Shown: piece after piece, positions 33,427-42,762 of the stretch | Numbering within the stretch: the stretch's first letter is position 1 | How the letters are laid out: each line of letters starts with the position of its first letter | Translations under genes and position numbers: made by a program | Notes under the pieces: generated by a model | Told to the model about the DNA's origin: nothing | The model's database searches: none | Seen by the model: only the letters and a program-made list of their open reading frames with translations | Origin: Halobacteriales archaeon QS_1_69_70 | GTDB lineage: Archaea; Halobacteriota; Halobacteria; Halobacteriales; Haloarculaceae | Direction: 5' to 3' | Assembly (NCBI GenBank): GCA_003021005.1 | Contig: PXRI01000008.1 | Location: 173,161-237,160, forward strand | DNA length: 64,000 bases

Positions 33427-34100
33427 GCATTCAAACGCGGATCCTCGTGGGAGGCGTCAATGTCGCGATCGTACTCGTCGGCGATCATCTCCAACGCTGG
33501 CTCGTAGTTCACCCGGTATTCCATCATGTGCTCGATCGCATCGTCCAACGGGATGACCGGATTGCCGTCGACCCACTCGCGAGTGATGCCCCCACTCGTC
33601 GGGAACAACGCGTACGTGACCGTCGCGTCGGAGTCGGTCGCATCCGGCCGCTCTTCGACCTGGCTCGGAATCCCGAACTCATCGAAGAACGCCGTCCACT
33701 GTTCGACGTCCTGGTCGGCGACCCGGATGAAGATCGGGTAGTCGTCGTGGCCGCGGGCGATCTGATAGCCGCCGTGGGTCCAGACGTAGACGCCGTCGAT
33801 CTTCGTGTACGCGAACGGCATCCCCGCGAAGTGCGGAACGACGTAGCCCTCGTCGATCGAAGGGGGAAAAGCGCGGGTAATGCTTGCGACGAGATCGTAG
33901 TAACGATCTCTGACAGCGTAATTCTCGATGTAGACGCCGTCATCGCGGCGGATGAAGCCTGCCTCGTCCAACCGCTCGATCCAGTCGTACACCCACGAGT
34001 AGGAGCCGTCGATCTTCTGGGCGATCCGCCGGATCGAGTCACCCGGCCGAACTGCGACCATGATCTTCGTCGCGGTCTCGTCGATGTGCTCCATCGTCAT
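33423..34100 (-). CDS. Winged-helix antitoxin/regulator partner of the AbiEii-like toxin
   Basis: 225 residues. N-terminal ETATKIMVAVRPGDSIRRIA, then SYSWVYDWIERLDEAGFIRR, a winged helix. The rest is a conserved C-terminal domain (YVVPHFAGMPFAYTKIDGVY, then FIRVADQDVEQWTAFFDEFG) shared in style with the broken gene at 3481. It corresponds to AbiEi in type IV TA systems. TATA box at 34120-34127. ATG 34094 is an alternative start. Confidence 0.75.
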   Translation of the reverse strand: MTMEHIDETATKIMVAVRPGDSIRRIAQKIDGSYSWVYDWIERLDEAGFIRRDDGVYIENYAVRDRYYDLVASITRAFPPSIDEGYVVPHFAGMPFAYTKIDGVYVWTHGGYQIARGHDDYPIFIRVADQDVEQWTAFFDEFGIPSQVEERPDATDSDATVTYALFPTSGGITREWVDGNPVIPLDDAIEHMMEYRVNYEPALEMIADEYDRDIDASHEDPRLNA

Positions 34101-34119
34101 TAGTTATCGGTATCGCACC

Positions 34120-34127
34120 TTATAATC
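34120..34127 (-). promoter_or_regulatory. TATA box of the TA pair
   Basis: ATTATAAG on the minus strand, about 24-27 nt before ATG 34100. It suits a leaderless transcript of the antitoxin-toxin operon. Confidence 0.5.
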
Positions 34128-34207
34128 ATCCTGTAATTCCCACCCTTATCGTCAATACTCCGGACTCATCCGATCCCTCCCGGCCATAGTTTTTAGGTTG
34201 GTCATCG

Positions 34208-34224
34208 TTTAACTGAACACTGCT
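34208..34224. repeat. Solitary terminal repeat of the copy A/B element family
   Basis: TTTAACTGAACACTGCT matches the ends of the elements at 26311-26324 and 37873-37885. It lies between the TA promoter and the epimerase fragment and may be the trace of the element that brought the TA pair. Confidence 0.45.
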
Positions 34225-34283
34225 GTATCCTCTTTTATATTATCTCTATACAGATATGCATTCCTCACCTACGGTAAGGATTT

Positions 34284-34393
34284 ACGCCTCGCCGCCGGCG
34301 CCGTGTTCGCCCGACAGGAGGAAGCCCTCGACGGCATTGTCGACGTGGCACGTCGAGGTGCGGTAGCGGCCGCCAGGTTCGACGATCGGGCGG
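34284..34393 (-). pseudogene. Middle fragment of the disrupted epimerase
   Basis: The minus strand encodes GRYRTSTCHVDNAVEGFLLS then GEHGAGGEA before TAA. The TS-x-CHVDN-x-VEG motif is the C-terminal half of NAD-dependent epimerase/3beta-HSD proteins, and its natural continuation (YVSG, RVESRAFLTDLL) is at 32700-32732. The Rossmann N-terminus is absent. Confidence 0.6.
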
Positions 34394-34419
34394 GGCCGAT
34401 GCCGGGCGGCGAACGGAAG

Positions 34420-35268
34420 TCAGCCACCCGGCGGGCTGCGGCGGCCGGTCAACGTCGCGCCACCGAAGCCGACTAGCACCACGGCGGCGACGAGGAGGTT
34501 CACCGCGGCGAAGGCGGCCGCGGCCGGAGTATCGGTCGGCGGCGGGGCGCCGGACAGCCCGACCAGCCGCGCCCACATGTTCGTCCCGAAGTGCAGGAGC
34601 GTCACCGCGAGCACGCTGCCGCCCGTGTTGTTGAACAGCCACGTGTACACCACCGCCCCGCCGACGATACTGAGCAACCGCAGCGGGAGCGCCAGGCCCT
34701 CGAACCCGATGAACAGCGGGACGTGCCAGACGGCCCAGATGCCGCCGAGGAGGAGACTCGCCCAAACGGCACTCATCCGCGCCTGGAGTAGCGGCAGCAG
34801 ATGCCCGCGCCAGCCGATCTCCTCGCCGACCGCGGTGACGGCGGTCAGAATCGCCAGCAGGACGACCATTCCGCCCGTCTCGACCCCGACTCCGGGCGGT
34901 TCGAGGGAGACCTCGTGGCCGAGGCCGACGTAGGCCGCGAGGTAGCCGGCGATGAACACCGGCGGCAGCGCGACGGCGACGCCCCACCAGCCCCGACCGA
35001 ACCGCCACGCCGCCAGCCAGCCGAAGACGCGGCGGACGCCAGCAACCCCATCATCGTGGAGGTGAATGACGACGGTAGCGATCCCGGGGCTCAGGACGCC
35101 GACGAGTACCAGTCCCGACGGCACGGTGACGCCGATCCAGCCCCGATCCGAGGCGATGGCCGGGAGATAGACGCCGGCCGCGATGAGGAAGGTCACGGCG
35201 ACGAACACCGCGGCCGCCCGGAGCGGACGGTCCGCGTCGGCCGTGACGAGGTGTGGCTCCCGGGCCAT
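34420..35268 (-). CDS. CPBP-family intramembrane metalloprotease
   Basis: A 282-residue protein with about eight helices and the CPBP (Rce1/Abi) motifs EEIGWRG (Glu149-Glu150, Arg154), WAVWH (His182) and HFGTN (His226, Asn230). Members cleave prenylated or membrane proteins, or protect against bacteriocins; the substrate here is unknown. All catalytic residues are intact. Confidence 0.8.
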   Translation of the reverse strand: MAREPHLVTADADRPLRAAAVFVAVTFLIAAGVYLPAIASDRGWIGVTVPSGLVLVGVLSPGIATVVIHLHDDGVAGVRRVFGWLAAWRFGRGWWGVAVALPPVFIAGYLAAYVGLGHEVSLEPPGVGVETGGMVVLLAILTAVTAVGEEIGWRGHLLPLLQARMSAVWASLLLGGIWAVWHVPLFIGFEGLALPLRLLSIVGGAVVYTWLFNNTGGSVLAVTLLHFGTNMWARLVGLSGAPPPTDTPAAAAFAAVNLLVAAVVLVGFGGATLTGRRSPPGG

Positions 35269-35366
35269 TACGCCCCCTACCGGGCCGGCCCCTGTAGTTC
35301 ATCGCCTCGTCTCGGAGCGTGAGTCCGCCGTCGCTGCCAGCGGCGAGACGCCGGCGGGACCGCGCC

Positions 35367-36383
35367 TCAGAATCCGACGCCCATCGCCTCGTTCGTCCGC
35401 CGGATGGACTCGCCGGCGTCGGCCGTCCCGAGGAGGGCGCGGATGGCGTCGACGTTCTCGGGGACGACGTCGGACTCCTGGTGGATCGCCTGGAACAGGT
35501 ACAGGTCGCGGTCCTCGACGGTGATCGACTCCGTCCAGATGCAGTTCTCCCAGACGTCGCCCCTGGGGCGACCGCGGTCCATCGCGTACTCCTTGAGCGC
35601 GCCGGCGCCGTCGATATCGCGGTCGGGGGGAACGAGATACGTCCGGTCCTGCCGGTCGAGGACGTCGGCGACGTCGGCCGCGTCGGGCGACGATTCGAGG
35701 GTGACGTTAACGGAGTGGGTGTGCATCAGCGTCGCCGGGACCTTCAGCCCGAGCGTGTCGATATCGAGGTCGGGGAAGACGGTGTTGACGTCAGGGCCGT
35801 GGTGAGAGGGTAGCGACACGGGGTTCGGGAGGATGTCGTTGATGGGGCCGCGGCCGGACTGGGCGGGGTCGCCGCCGCGGCGGACCAGCGTTACGCGGGC
35901 CTTCTCGACGCCGTAGGTTTCCTCGAGCGGCGCCAGCAGGCGGGCGAGCCCGGTGGTGTTGCAGGAGACGACGCGGACGTGGTCGGCGCCGGTCGCGGCG
36001 GCGTAGTTGCCGCGGGCGTTGAACGAGACATCCACGAGGTCTGCGTCCTCGCCGCCCTGGTACAGCGCCGGCGTGTCGTGGGCCTCGTACAGCGACCGGT
36101 TCTCGGCGCCGATGCCGGCGGGGCAGGCGTCGACGACGACATCGGCGGCCGCGACAAGCTCCTCGACCTCGCCAGCCAGGTCGATGCCTGCCGCCTCGAA
36201 CAGCTCGATGCGCTCGGGGACGGCGGCGTACAGCGGGTAGCCGTTCTCGACGGCGAGGGCGGCCTGGTGGTTCGGGCTGGTCTTGGCGACGCCGAGAAGC
36301 TCCATGTCCGGCTGGGCGGTCACCGCGTCGGCGACGCGCTTGCCGATGGTCCCGTAGCCGTTGACCGCGACCTGGATGGTCAT
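35367..36383 (-). CDS. gap: Glyceraldehyde-3-phosphate dehydrogenase, archaeal type II
   Basis: 338 residues. NAD(P)-binding [18 protein letters not shown], catalytic Cys in [11 protein letters not shown], and later [13 protein letters not shown]. The archaeal (type II) enzyme, which interconverts GAP and 1,3-BPG in the gluconeogenic and glycolytic direction. Start ATG 36383 matches the family N-terminus ([11 protein letters not shown]). Separated by about 100 nt from its neighbours, so it is a single transcript. Confidence 0.92.
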   Translation of the reverse strand: MTIQVAVNGYGTIGKRVADAVTAQPDMELLGVAKTSPNHQAALAVENGYPLYAAVPERIELFEAAGIDLAGEVEELVAAADVVVDACPAGIGAENRSLYEAHDTPALYQGGEDADLVDVSFNARGNYAAATGADHVRVVSCNTTGLARLLAPLEETYGVEKARVTLVRRGGDPAQSGRGPINDILPNPVSLPSHHGPDVNTVFPDLDIDTLGLKVPATLMHTHSVNVTLESSPDAADVADVLDRQDRTYLVPPDRDIDGAGALKEYAMDRGRPRGDVWENCIWTESITVEDRDLYLFQAIHQESDVVPENVDAIRALLGTADAGESIRRTNEAMGVGF

Positions 36384-36489
36384 GTTCGGGGGTGGCGGCG
36401 CGACGGGAATAGCCGTTTCGTTCCCCGGGTTCGCCGCGTTCGGTCCCGCGACGGGCCCGCGGCGGCGCCCGGCGCCCGGACGCCCGGCC

Positions 36490-36903
36490 TCAACGGAGGG
36501 CGACCCGTTCGGCGCGGAACGCCTCGCCGGTCCACCGCCAGCTGCCCACCGCGGGCTCGGCGTCGGCCAGGGAGACGACGAGGTAGCTGTAGCCGCGCCA
36601 GGCAGCCCGGCGGGCGTCGACGGCGCTCGGCGCGAGCGGCCCGTCCGGGTGGGAGTGGTAGAACCCGACGACGTCCTGGCCGGCCTCGTCGACCCGCTCC
36701 AGGAGCTCGAGTTCCTCGCCGGGCGCGATCTCGTACCGCGTCCCGGTCGCGTCAGCGGCGTTGTCGGCCCTGAGCGTGCAGGCGACGACGGAACGGTCGG
36801 CGCCGCGCTCACCGGCCAGCACGCCGACGACCTCCTCGGGGGCGCCCTCCCGGGCATGGGCGATGATCCCGTCCCGGGCGGCCTCGGGGAGCAACAGCGT
36901 CAT
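36490..36903 (-). CDS. JAMM/MPN-type metalloprotease
   Basis: 137 residues with the JAMM motif [15 protein letters not shown] (H-x-H-x10-D) and the upstream Glu in EEVVGVLAG. Archaeal JAMM proteins cleave SAMP (ubiquitin-like) conjugates or mature MoaD/ThiS-type sulfur carriers. It overlaps the cobalamin-binding protein gene (4 nt), which suggests co-transcription. Catalytic residues intact. Confidence 0.75.
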   Translation of the reverse strand: MTLLLPEAARDGIIAHAREGAPEEVVGVLAGERGADRSVVACTLRADNAADATGTRYEIAPGEELELLERVDEAGQDVVGFYHSHPDGPLAPSAVDARRAAWRGYSYLVVSLADAEPAVGSWRWTGEAFRAERVALR

Positions 36904-37814
36904 GGGAACGGCCGGGCCTGCCAGCGTTCGGGTGCGTCGAACAGGCCCGGGTGGAGGAGCGCCGCGAGCACCTCCAGCGTCTCGACGAGCCGGGGGCCGG
37001 GCCGGTTCAGCAGGTGGTGCCCGTCGACGGCGTGCGTGCGGCCGGTGCGGACCGCCCGGAGGTCCTGCCAGCCGTCGCGGCCGGTGAGGTCGGCGGCGTT
37101 GGCGGCGGTCTGGTCGAGGTCGAACCCGCACGGGCCCACGAGGAGGACGTCGGGGTCGTACTCGCGGATTGCCGACCACTCCCGGGGCGTCGAGGCGTCG
37201 CCGGGGTCGGCCAGCCCGTAGCGGCCGCCGGCGAGGTCGACGAGCTCCGGGACCCAGTGACCGGCGACCATCACGGGGTCGAGCCAGTCCAGCACCGCGA
37301 CGTCGGGCGTCTCGGCGGTCGTCTCGGCGCGGTCGGCGACGACGTCGATGCGGGCCTGGAGGCTGGCGACCAGGTCCGCGGCCCGCTCCGGGCGGCCCAG
37401 CGCCGCGCCGATGCGCCGGATGTCGTCGAGGACGTCGGCGAGGCTGTGGGGGTCCGTCGTCAGGACGTCGCAGTCGAGCCCGAGGTCGGCGACGGCGTCC
37501 TCGACGAGGACGGTGTCGACCGCACAGACCTCACAGATCCCCTGGACGATGACGAGGTCGGGGTCGACGTCGCCCAGCGTCTCCCGATCTATCGCGTACA
37601 CCCCGCCGTCGGCCTCGGCGGCCCGCACCTGGGCGTCGATCTCGCCGCTCGTGGCGTCGGCGTCGACCCGCGAGTGGACGACGGTGGGCCGGTCGGCGGC
37701 GTCCGGCGGGTGGTCGCACTCGTGGGAGGTGGCGACCGGCGTGACGCCGAGGGCGTAGACGATCTCCGTCGCCGACGGCAACAGCGACGCGACGCGGGGC
37801 GGCTCGTGGGACAT
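36900..37814 (-). CDS. BtuF-like cobalamin-binding protein
   Basis: 304 residues. RVASLLPSATEIVYALGVTP at the N-terminus and HLLNRPGPRLVETLEVLAAL at the C-terminus: helical-backbone metal/B12 receptor of the BtuF/FhuD type. It has no signal peptide or lipobox, so it is probably cytoplasmic; some archaeal members act in cobinamide or B12 handling. It shares a 4-nt overlap with the JAMM gene. Confidence 0.75.
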   Translation of the reverse strand: MSHEPPRVASLLPSATEIVYALGVTPVATSHECDHPPDAADRPTVVHSRVDADATSGEIDAQVRAAEADGGVYAIDRETLGDVDPDLVIVQGICEVCAVDTVLVEDAVADLGLDCDVLTTDPHSLADVLDDIRRIGAALGRPERAADLVASLQARIDVVADRAETTAETPDVAVLDWLDPVMVAGHWVPELVDLAGGRYGLADPGDASTPREWSAIREYDPDVLLVGPCGFDLDQTAANAADLTGRDGWQDLRAVRTGRTHAVDGHHLLNRPGPRLVETLEVLAALLHPGLFDAPERWQARPFP

Positions 37815-37872
37815 CGGCCGACGTGGCCGGCGGTAGGCGGGCGAGCCGAATCAATCTGCCGGCGGACGATGT

Positions 37873-38227
37873 GGCAGTGTTCAATTAACACGTCGAGTAA
37901 TTCTCCCGTGGACGCAAGCCCCCGGCGGCTCGGGTCGGGCGGCTCGCTGCGCGCTTCGCTCACTTCGTTCGCTCCAGTGCTTGTTCCGCTGGACTCGCGC
38001 TGCTCGTCCAGCGACGTCTGCTCGCGGCCATCGGCCGCTCGCACGGCCCGCGGCGCTTCGCGCCGCGCTGTTCGCCTCGCTTCGCTCGGCTCACCGTCGC
38101 CGTCCTTCCCCGAGCCACCGGCCCCTTGCGGAGTCCCGCCCGATATAGTTCTCCGAAGAGCTGACAGAGGCCCTGAGCCCGGTGAGTCGAGCAGTCTGAC
38201 GAATGGCGTCCTAATCTGAACAGTGCC
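37873..38227 (-). mobile_element. Non-autonomous insertion element, copy B (355 bp)
   Basis: Ends: GGCAGTGTTCAATTAAC (37873) and CTGAACAGTGCC (to 38227). Flanks GACGATGT and GACGGCGC share 5 of 8 bases, so the target duplication is weak or eroded. The first about 160 bases, read from 38227, match copy A very closely. The interior is GC-rich low complexity. No transposase. Confidence 0.7.
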
Positions 38228-38270
38228 GACGGCGCGGGTGGGCGTGCCCGCGGACGTGCAACACCCGGGC

Positions 38271-38792
38271 TTACAAAACGTCCCGCTGGCAGGAGCCACA
38301 GAGGTGCTCCTCCTTGACGTCGACCTCGCGGACGGTCGGCGAGAAGTTCATCACGCAACGGGAGTTCTCACAATGCTCCAGCCCGAGGGTGTGGCCGACC
38401 TCGTGGACGACCTCCTTCCGCACGCGGTCGGAGAAGATCTCGCTCGCGGGCTTGTTCGAGAAGCCGCCGTCCGAGGAGGTCTGGAGCCGGTAGGTGGAGA
38501 TGACCGAGCCGTTGCCGGACAGGTACGCCAGCCCGAAGACGTAGTTCCGCCGCCGGTAGTACAGGTCGTCGTCGGTGATCGCGATGTTCTTCTTGCCGCT
38601 GCCGACCCGGCTTGCGAGTTCGATGAACTCCTCGGCGCGGTACTGTTCCCTGGAGGGGTCGTAGGCGTCGTCGGGGACCGGCTCGTCGTCGTGGATCGTC
38701 ACCTCGCAGTCGTAGACCGACCGCAGTCCGCTGGAGGCTTCCCGCTTGACGGTGGCGGGAAGGTCACCGACCGGCACGATGTCCACGTGCAT
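38271..38792 (-). CDS. amzA: Archaemetzincin zinc metalloprotease
   Basis: 173 residues with the archaemetzincin motif VVHEVGHTLGLEHCENSRC and a second Cys pair (LCGSC), which binds an additional zinc. Family members are conserved in haloarchaea with unknown substrates. Start ATG 38792 is the family N-terminus (MHVDIVPVGD). A GC-rich element lies on its 3' side. Confidence 0.9.
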   Translation of the reverse strand: MHVDIVPVGDLPATVKREASSGLRSVYDCEVTIHDDEPVPDDAYDPSREQYRAEEFIELASRVGSGKKNIAITDDDLYYRRRNYVFGLAYLSGNGSVISTYRLQTSSDGGFSNKPASEIFSDRVRKEVVHEVGHTLGLEHCENSRCVMNFSPTVREVDVKEEHLCGSCQRDVL

Positions 38793-38831
38793 GGGAAAAC
38801 GTTAGATAGCGCTGCTCATAAACGTCCCGAC

Positions 38832-39215
38832 GTGCTCACCGACTCGACCCTCCTCGACCGGCTGGCCAGGTACGACGCCCTGGTCGAGGTCGGCGTCGGT
38901 CGCCGGCCCGGCGTCGCGGCCGCGCTGGCCGACCGCGGCCGGACCGTCACGGCGACCGACGTCCGGGGCCGGGACGTTCCCGACGGCGTCCGGTTCGTCC
39001 GCGACGACGTGACCGACCCCGACCCGGCCGTGTACCGCGGCGCCGACGCCGTCTACGCCCGCAACTGTCCGCCGGAACTCCAGCGGCCGCTCGCCGACGC
39101 CGCCAGCGCCGCCGACGCGGCCTGTCTGTTCACCACGCTCGGCGCCGACCCGGCGGTCGTCGACGCGACGACCGAACCGCTGTCCGACCGGACGCTCCAC
39201 CGGGTCCACCCATGA
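38832..39215 (+). CDS. UPF0146 family protein
   Basis: 127 residues starting (GTG 38832) [20 protein letters not shown], then [17 protein letters not shown] and [13 protein letters not shown]. This is the UPF0146 pattern: Rossmann-like, similar to the SAM-binding part of methyltransferases but lacking the full domain. It overlaps the HAD gene by 4 nt. Confidence 0.8.
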   Translation: MLTDSTLLDRLARYDALVEVGVGRRPGVAAALADRGRTVTATDVRGRDVPDGVRFVRDDVTDPDPAVYRGADAVYARNCPPELQRPLADAASAADAACLFTTLGADPAVVDATTEPLSDRTLHRVHP

Positions 39216-40075
39216 ATGCCGACGCAGTCGTCCTGGACGTCGACGGCGTCCTCGTCGACGTCGCCGACTCCTACCGCCGCGCCATCGTCGAGTCCGTCGA
39301 CCACGTCTACGGCGAGACCATCGAGACGGCCGACGTCCAGCCGTTCAAAGAGGCCGGCGGGTTCAACAACGACTGGGAGCTCACCTACGCCGCCGCGCTG
39401 TACGTGCTCGCCCGCCGGGAGCGACCGGAGCTGAGCATCGAGACCTACACCGGCCTCATCGCCGCCTCCGGCGGCGGCCTCGCGGCGGCCCGGACCGCCG
39501 TCGCCGACGAACTCGACCCCGCCGAGCGCGAACGGGTGCTGGACCGGTGGGACCGCGACCGGCTCCGGGACGTCTTCCAGCAGCTGTACCTCGGCGCCGA
39601 CCGGTACCGGCGGCTGGAGGGCGGCGAGCCGGACGTCGCGGGCGAGGGCTTCATCGAGGACGAGCCGGTCCTGCTCGATGAGGCGACCCGCGAGGCCCTG
39701 GCCGCGTGGCCGGTCGGCGTCGTCACCGGCCGGCCGGCCGCCGAGGCCGACATCGCCTTGAAGCGCGTCGGCCTCGACCTCCCATCGGGGCACGTCTACA
39801 CGATGGACGACTGGGACGAGGGGAAACCCCACCCGAAGGCGCTCTTGGACCTGGCCGACCGCCTCGAGGCCGCCGACGTCGTCTGCGTCGGCGACACGCT
39901 GGACGACGTCCGGATGGCGGTCCGGGCCGACGAGGCCGCCGACCGGCGGCGGTTCCACGGCGTCGGCGTGCTGACCGGCGGCCTCACCGGCGGCTCCGGC
40001 CGGGAGAAGTACGCCGAGGCCGGCGCCGCGACGGTGCTCGACAGCGTCAACGACCTGCCGGAGGTCCTGGAGTGA
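39212..40075 (+). CDS. HAD-superfamily phosphatase (TIGR01548-like)
   Basis: 287 residues. Motif [21 protein letters not shown], motif II GVVTGRP, motif III region [10 protein letters not shown], motif [16 protein letters not shown] phosphoester hydrolase of unclear substrate, linked to the UPF0146 gene by a 4-nt overlap, and to the next membrane gene by 1 nt. Three-gene operon. Confidence 0.8.
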   Translation: MNADAVVLDVDGVLVDVADSYRRAIVESVDHVYGETIETADVQPFKEAGGFNNDWELTYAAALYVLARRERPELSIETYTGLIAASGGGLAAARTAVADELDPAERERVLDRWDRDRLRDVFQQLYLGADRYRRLEGGEPDVAGEGFIEDEPVLLDEATREALAAWPVGVVTGRPAAEADIALKRVGLDLPSGHVYTMDDWDEGKPHPKALLDLADRLEAADVVCVGDTLDDVRMAVRADEAADRRRFHGVGVLTGGLTGGSGREKYAEAGAATVLDSVNDLPEVLE

Positions 40076-40275
40076 TGGCTGAACGCCTCGCCGTCTGGGT
40101 CGTCGCCTGCGTCGCCTGCGTGGCAGCCGGCTGGATCGGCGTCGTCAGTGGGGTGCCCGCCCCTGACGAGACGCTTGTGGTCCTCTCGCTCGGCGTCCTC
40201 GCCGCGTTGCCGCTTTTCGTCGTCACACTTGCGTGGGTGTCGAGCGTCCGGGCGCGGCGGCGCGGCTGGACGTGA
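40075..40275 (+). CDS. Small two-helix membrane protein
   Basis: 66 residues: helix 1 AVWVVACVACVAAGWIGVVS, helix 2 VVLSLGVLAALPLFVVTLAW, Arg-rich tail. It begins on the last base of the HAD gene (TGATG), so it is co-transcribed. The 25-bp tandem repeat starts inside its last codons. Confidence 0.6.
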   Translation: MAERLAVWVVACVACVAAGWIGVVSGVPAPDETLVVLSLGVLAALPLFVVTLAWVSSVRARRRGWT

Positions 40276-40388
40276 CGGCCGGCGGCACGGCTGGACCTGA
40301 CGGTCGGCGGCGCGGCTGGGCCTAACGGTCAGTGGCGCGGCTGGACCTAACGGTCAATGGCGAGGCTGGGTCTGACGGTCGGCGACGC
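40264..40388. repeat. Tandem repeat, five 25-bp units
   Basis: Units begin at 40264, 40289, 40314, 40339 and 40364, each of the type GGCTGGACCTGACGGTCGGC plus 5 nt, with a few substitutions. It spans the 3' end of a small membrane protein gene and the space before the convergent PAS gene. It is minisatellite-like. I see no promoter or terminator role. Confidence 0.8.
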
Positions 40389-40419
40389 GGCCAGCCGACC
40401 GGACGCGGGCGCCTGACGA

Positions 40420-41577
40420 TTAGCGGTCGGTCTCGCGGTCGGTGACGTCCAGCACGGTGCCACGGATTCGCGTGGTACCGTCCTCGGTCTCGGAGACCTC
40501 GCCGCGGCACTGCACCGGGACGACCGTCCCGTCGGGCCGCTCGATCCGGTGGTCGAACGCCGGGAAGGTCCCCGTCTCCATCGCCTCCTCGACCTTGGCG
40601 CTCGCGTGCTCGCGGTCCTCGGGGTGGACGGTCGCCAACCAGTCCTCGAACGGCGGGGTACCCCGCTCGTCCGGGTTCCAGCCGAAGATGCGGTAGGTCT
40701 CCCGGGACCACTCGACGGTATCCGTCGCGGCGTCCCACTCCCAGGAGCCGACGCCGGCGACGCGCTGGGCTTCCTGGAGCCGCTCGGTCCGCGTCTGGAG
40801 CGTCTGCTCGAGCGCCTTCCGCTCGGTGATCTCCGTCGCGAACCCCGCCACCCGGACGACCTCCCCGTCGTCGACGATGGCCTCGCCGCGGACGGCCACC
40901 CACCGATCGAAGTCCTCCGCCTCGTTGACGCGGTACTCCAGTTCGAGCGATTCCCCGTCGCTCATCCGCCCCATCGCGTCCCGGACCCGGTCGCGGTCCT
41001 CGGGGTGGACGCCGTCGAGGAAGTCCCGTGGGTTCTCGCGGAGTGCCTCGGTCGACCGCCCCCAGACCTCCTCGTAGGCGGAGTTGATGAAGAGCAGTTC
41101 CGACCAGTCGTGGGTGAAGATGTAGAGGATGCGGTCGGTCGTGTCTGCCAGTTCGCGCAGGTGGCGGGCCGCCCGCTGGCTCTCGGCCCGCTGTACCGCG
41201 TTCTCGATCCGGTTCGCGAGCACCTCGTACTGGCCGGTCCCGGCCCCCTTCTGGAGGTAATCGGTGACGCCCGCCGAGATGGCGTCGCTGGCGACCGCCT
41301 CGGTGCCCTTCCCCGTGAAGAGGATGAAGGGCACGTCCGGGTACTGCTCGCGGACCTCCCGGAGGAACTCCACGCCGGTCCGGCCGGGCATCTCGTAGTC
41401 CGAGACGATGCAGTCGAACTCCTCCGCCCGGAGGCGCGAGAGCCCCGCCTCGACGGCCTCGACGACCTCGACGTCGAACCCGTCGTGCTTCCGCTGTAGG
41501 TAGCTCGCGGCGAGGTCGGCGACCTCCTGGTTGTCGTCCACGTGGAGCACGCGGATCCGGTCCGACGTGACACCCAT
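40420..41577 (-). CDS. Response regulator with two PAS domains
   Basis: 385 residues. REC domain (residues 8-120) with phospho-acceptor Asp60 in CIVSDYEMPG and Lys90 (FTGKG). Two PAS domains (about 140-260 and 265-380) follow, the second ending TRIRGTVLDVTDRE. There is no kinase or output domain, so it probably transfers sensory input to partner kinases. Contrast the degenerate REC of the kinase at 49363. Confidence 0.8.
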   Translation of the reverse strand: MGVTSDRIRVLHVDDNQEVADLAASYLQRKHDGFDVEVVEAVEAGLSRLRAEEFDCIVSDYEMPGRTGVEFLREVREQYPDVPFILFTGKGTEAVASDAISAGVTDYLQKGAGTGQYEVLANRIENAVQRAESQRAARHLRELADTTDRILYIFTHDWSELLFINSAYEEVWGRSTEALRENPRDFLDGVHPEDRDRVRDAMGRMSDGESLELEYRVNEAEDFDRWVAVRGEAIVDDGEVVRVAGFATEITERKALEQTLQTRTERLQEAQRVAGVGSWEWDAATDTVEWSRETYRIFGWNPDERGTPPFEDWLATVHPEDREHASAKVEEAMETGTFPAFDHRIERPDGTVVPVQCRGEVSETEDGTTRIRGTVLDVTDRETDR

Positions 41578-42035
41578 CGCTAGCCCGACAGTTCGGACTG
41601 GAGGTCCTATAGCGTTGGGTCGAACGCACGGCAGCGGGCCCGACGTTCGTATCTATCAGGCGACCGGTTGCTGGCCAGACGAACAGCGGCGTCGGCCACG
41701 TCCGACAGGCCTTCGAGTCGGGCCGGCGGCGTGACGGATCACCAGCACGAACGGCGTGCCATCGAGGACCCCCGCCTCCAGCGGCGGCTTCGAGGCCGCC
41801 CGGACCGCGTCTTGGTGGTCCTCGGCCAGCGCCTGGACCGCGGCGAGCAATCGCTCCAGGCGCCCGCAGGCGGGCGGCGCATCGGCGTCCGCGGGGTCGA
41901 CGGGCAAACGCCCGCCGGTGGGCACCGGCGAGTACCGGCGCGGCCCCCCATCCCCGGCGCGGCCACCATCCCCGGCAACTGGCAACCGTCTCCGGACTCC
42001 CAACGGTTAACCGCCGGACGGTCGACCGCCCGGAC
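41578..42035. other. Intergenic region, possible decayed gene
   Basis: A minus-strand stretch (about 41,740-41,930) has haloarchaeal coding character (RLERLLAAVQALAEDHQDAV then EAGVLDGTPFVLVI) and appears to continue in another frame as LEGLSDVADAAVRLASNRSP. If real, it is a frameshifted gene of unknown kind. Otherwise nothing is seen. Confidence 0.35.
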
Positions 42036-42704
42036 ATGCGAATCGCGCTGCTCGGCGGCACCGGCGACATCGGCCAGGGCCTGGCGCTCCGGTGGGGCCG
42101 CGACACCGACCACGAGCTCCTGGTCGGGTCGCGGGACCCCGAGCGGGCCCGGCGGCGGGCCGAGGCCTACGAGACGGAGCTGGACAGCCGCGGCGCCGAC
42201 GCACGTCTCCAGGGGTTCGAGAACGCGATGGCCGCCGACCGCGCCGACGTCGTCGTGCTGTCCGTGCCGGCCTACCACCTCGTCGACACCATCGAGGCCG
42301 TCGCCGATCGCCTGGACGACGAGACCGTCCTGGTCACGCCGGCCGTCGGGATGAAGCGCGACGCGGACGGCTTCCACTACAACCGGCCCGACGCCGGCAG
42401 CGTCGCGGCGCTGGCCGCCGACGCCGCTCCCGCGGCCGTCCCGGTCGTCGGGGCGTTCCACAACCTGCCGGCCGACGGCCTGGCGGACCTCGACCGCGAG
42501 TTCGAGTGGGACACCCTGGTGTTCGGCGAGGACGCCGACGCGAACGCCGTCGTCGCCGACCTCGCCGACGGCATCGAGGGGCTCCGGGCGCTGGACGTCG
42601 GCGGCCTGTCGAACGCCCCCGAGGTGGAGGCCGTCACGCCACTGCTGATCAACGTCGCGATGGAGAACGAGGGCCTGGAGGACCTCGGCGTCAGGTTCGA
42701 GTAG
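42036..42704 (+). CDS. npdG: F420H2:NADP oxidoreductase (NpdG)
   Basis: 222 residues. N-terminal RIALLGGTGDIGQGLALRWG is the NADP-binding loop. Conserved NpdG motifs follow (VLSVPAYHLVDTIEAV, VTPAVGMKRDADGFHY, GAFHNLPADGLADLD). It passes hydride between coenzyme F420 and NADP. ATG 42036. Stand-alone gene. Confidence 0.9.
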   Translation: MRIALLGGTGDIGQGLALRWGRDTDHELLVGSRDPERARRRAEAYETELDSRGADARLQGFENAMAADRADVVVLSVPAYHLVDTIEAVADRLDDETVLVTPAVGMKRDADGFHYNRPDAGSVAALAADAAPAAVPVVGAFHNLPADGLADLDREFEWDTLVFGEDADANAVVADLADGIEGLRALDVGGLSNAPEVEAVTPLLINVAMENEGLEDLGVRFE

Positions 42705-42762
42705 AGCCCCGGCCCTCCGATTCAGGGACGTCGGCCCCGGCCGCCGCGATCCGGCCCCGCAG

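Noticed and set aside
40264..40388. CRISPR-like array
   Set aside because: Repeats are contiguous 25-mers without spacers, and no cas genes are present.
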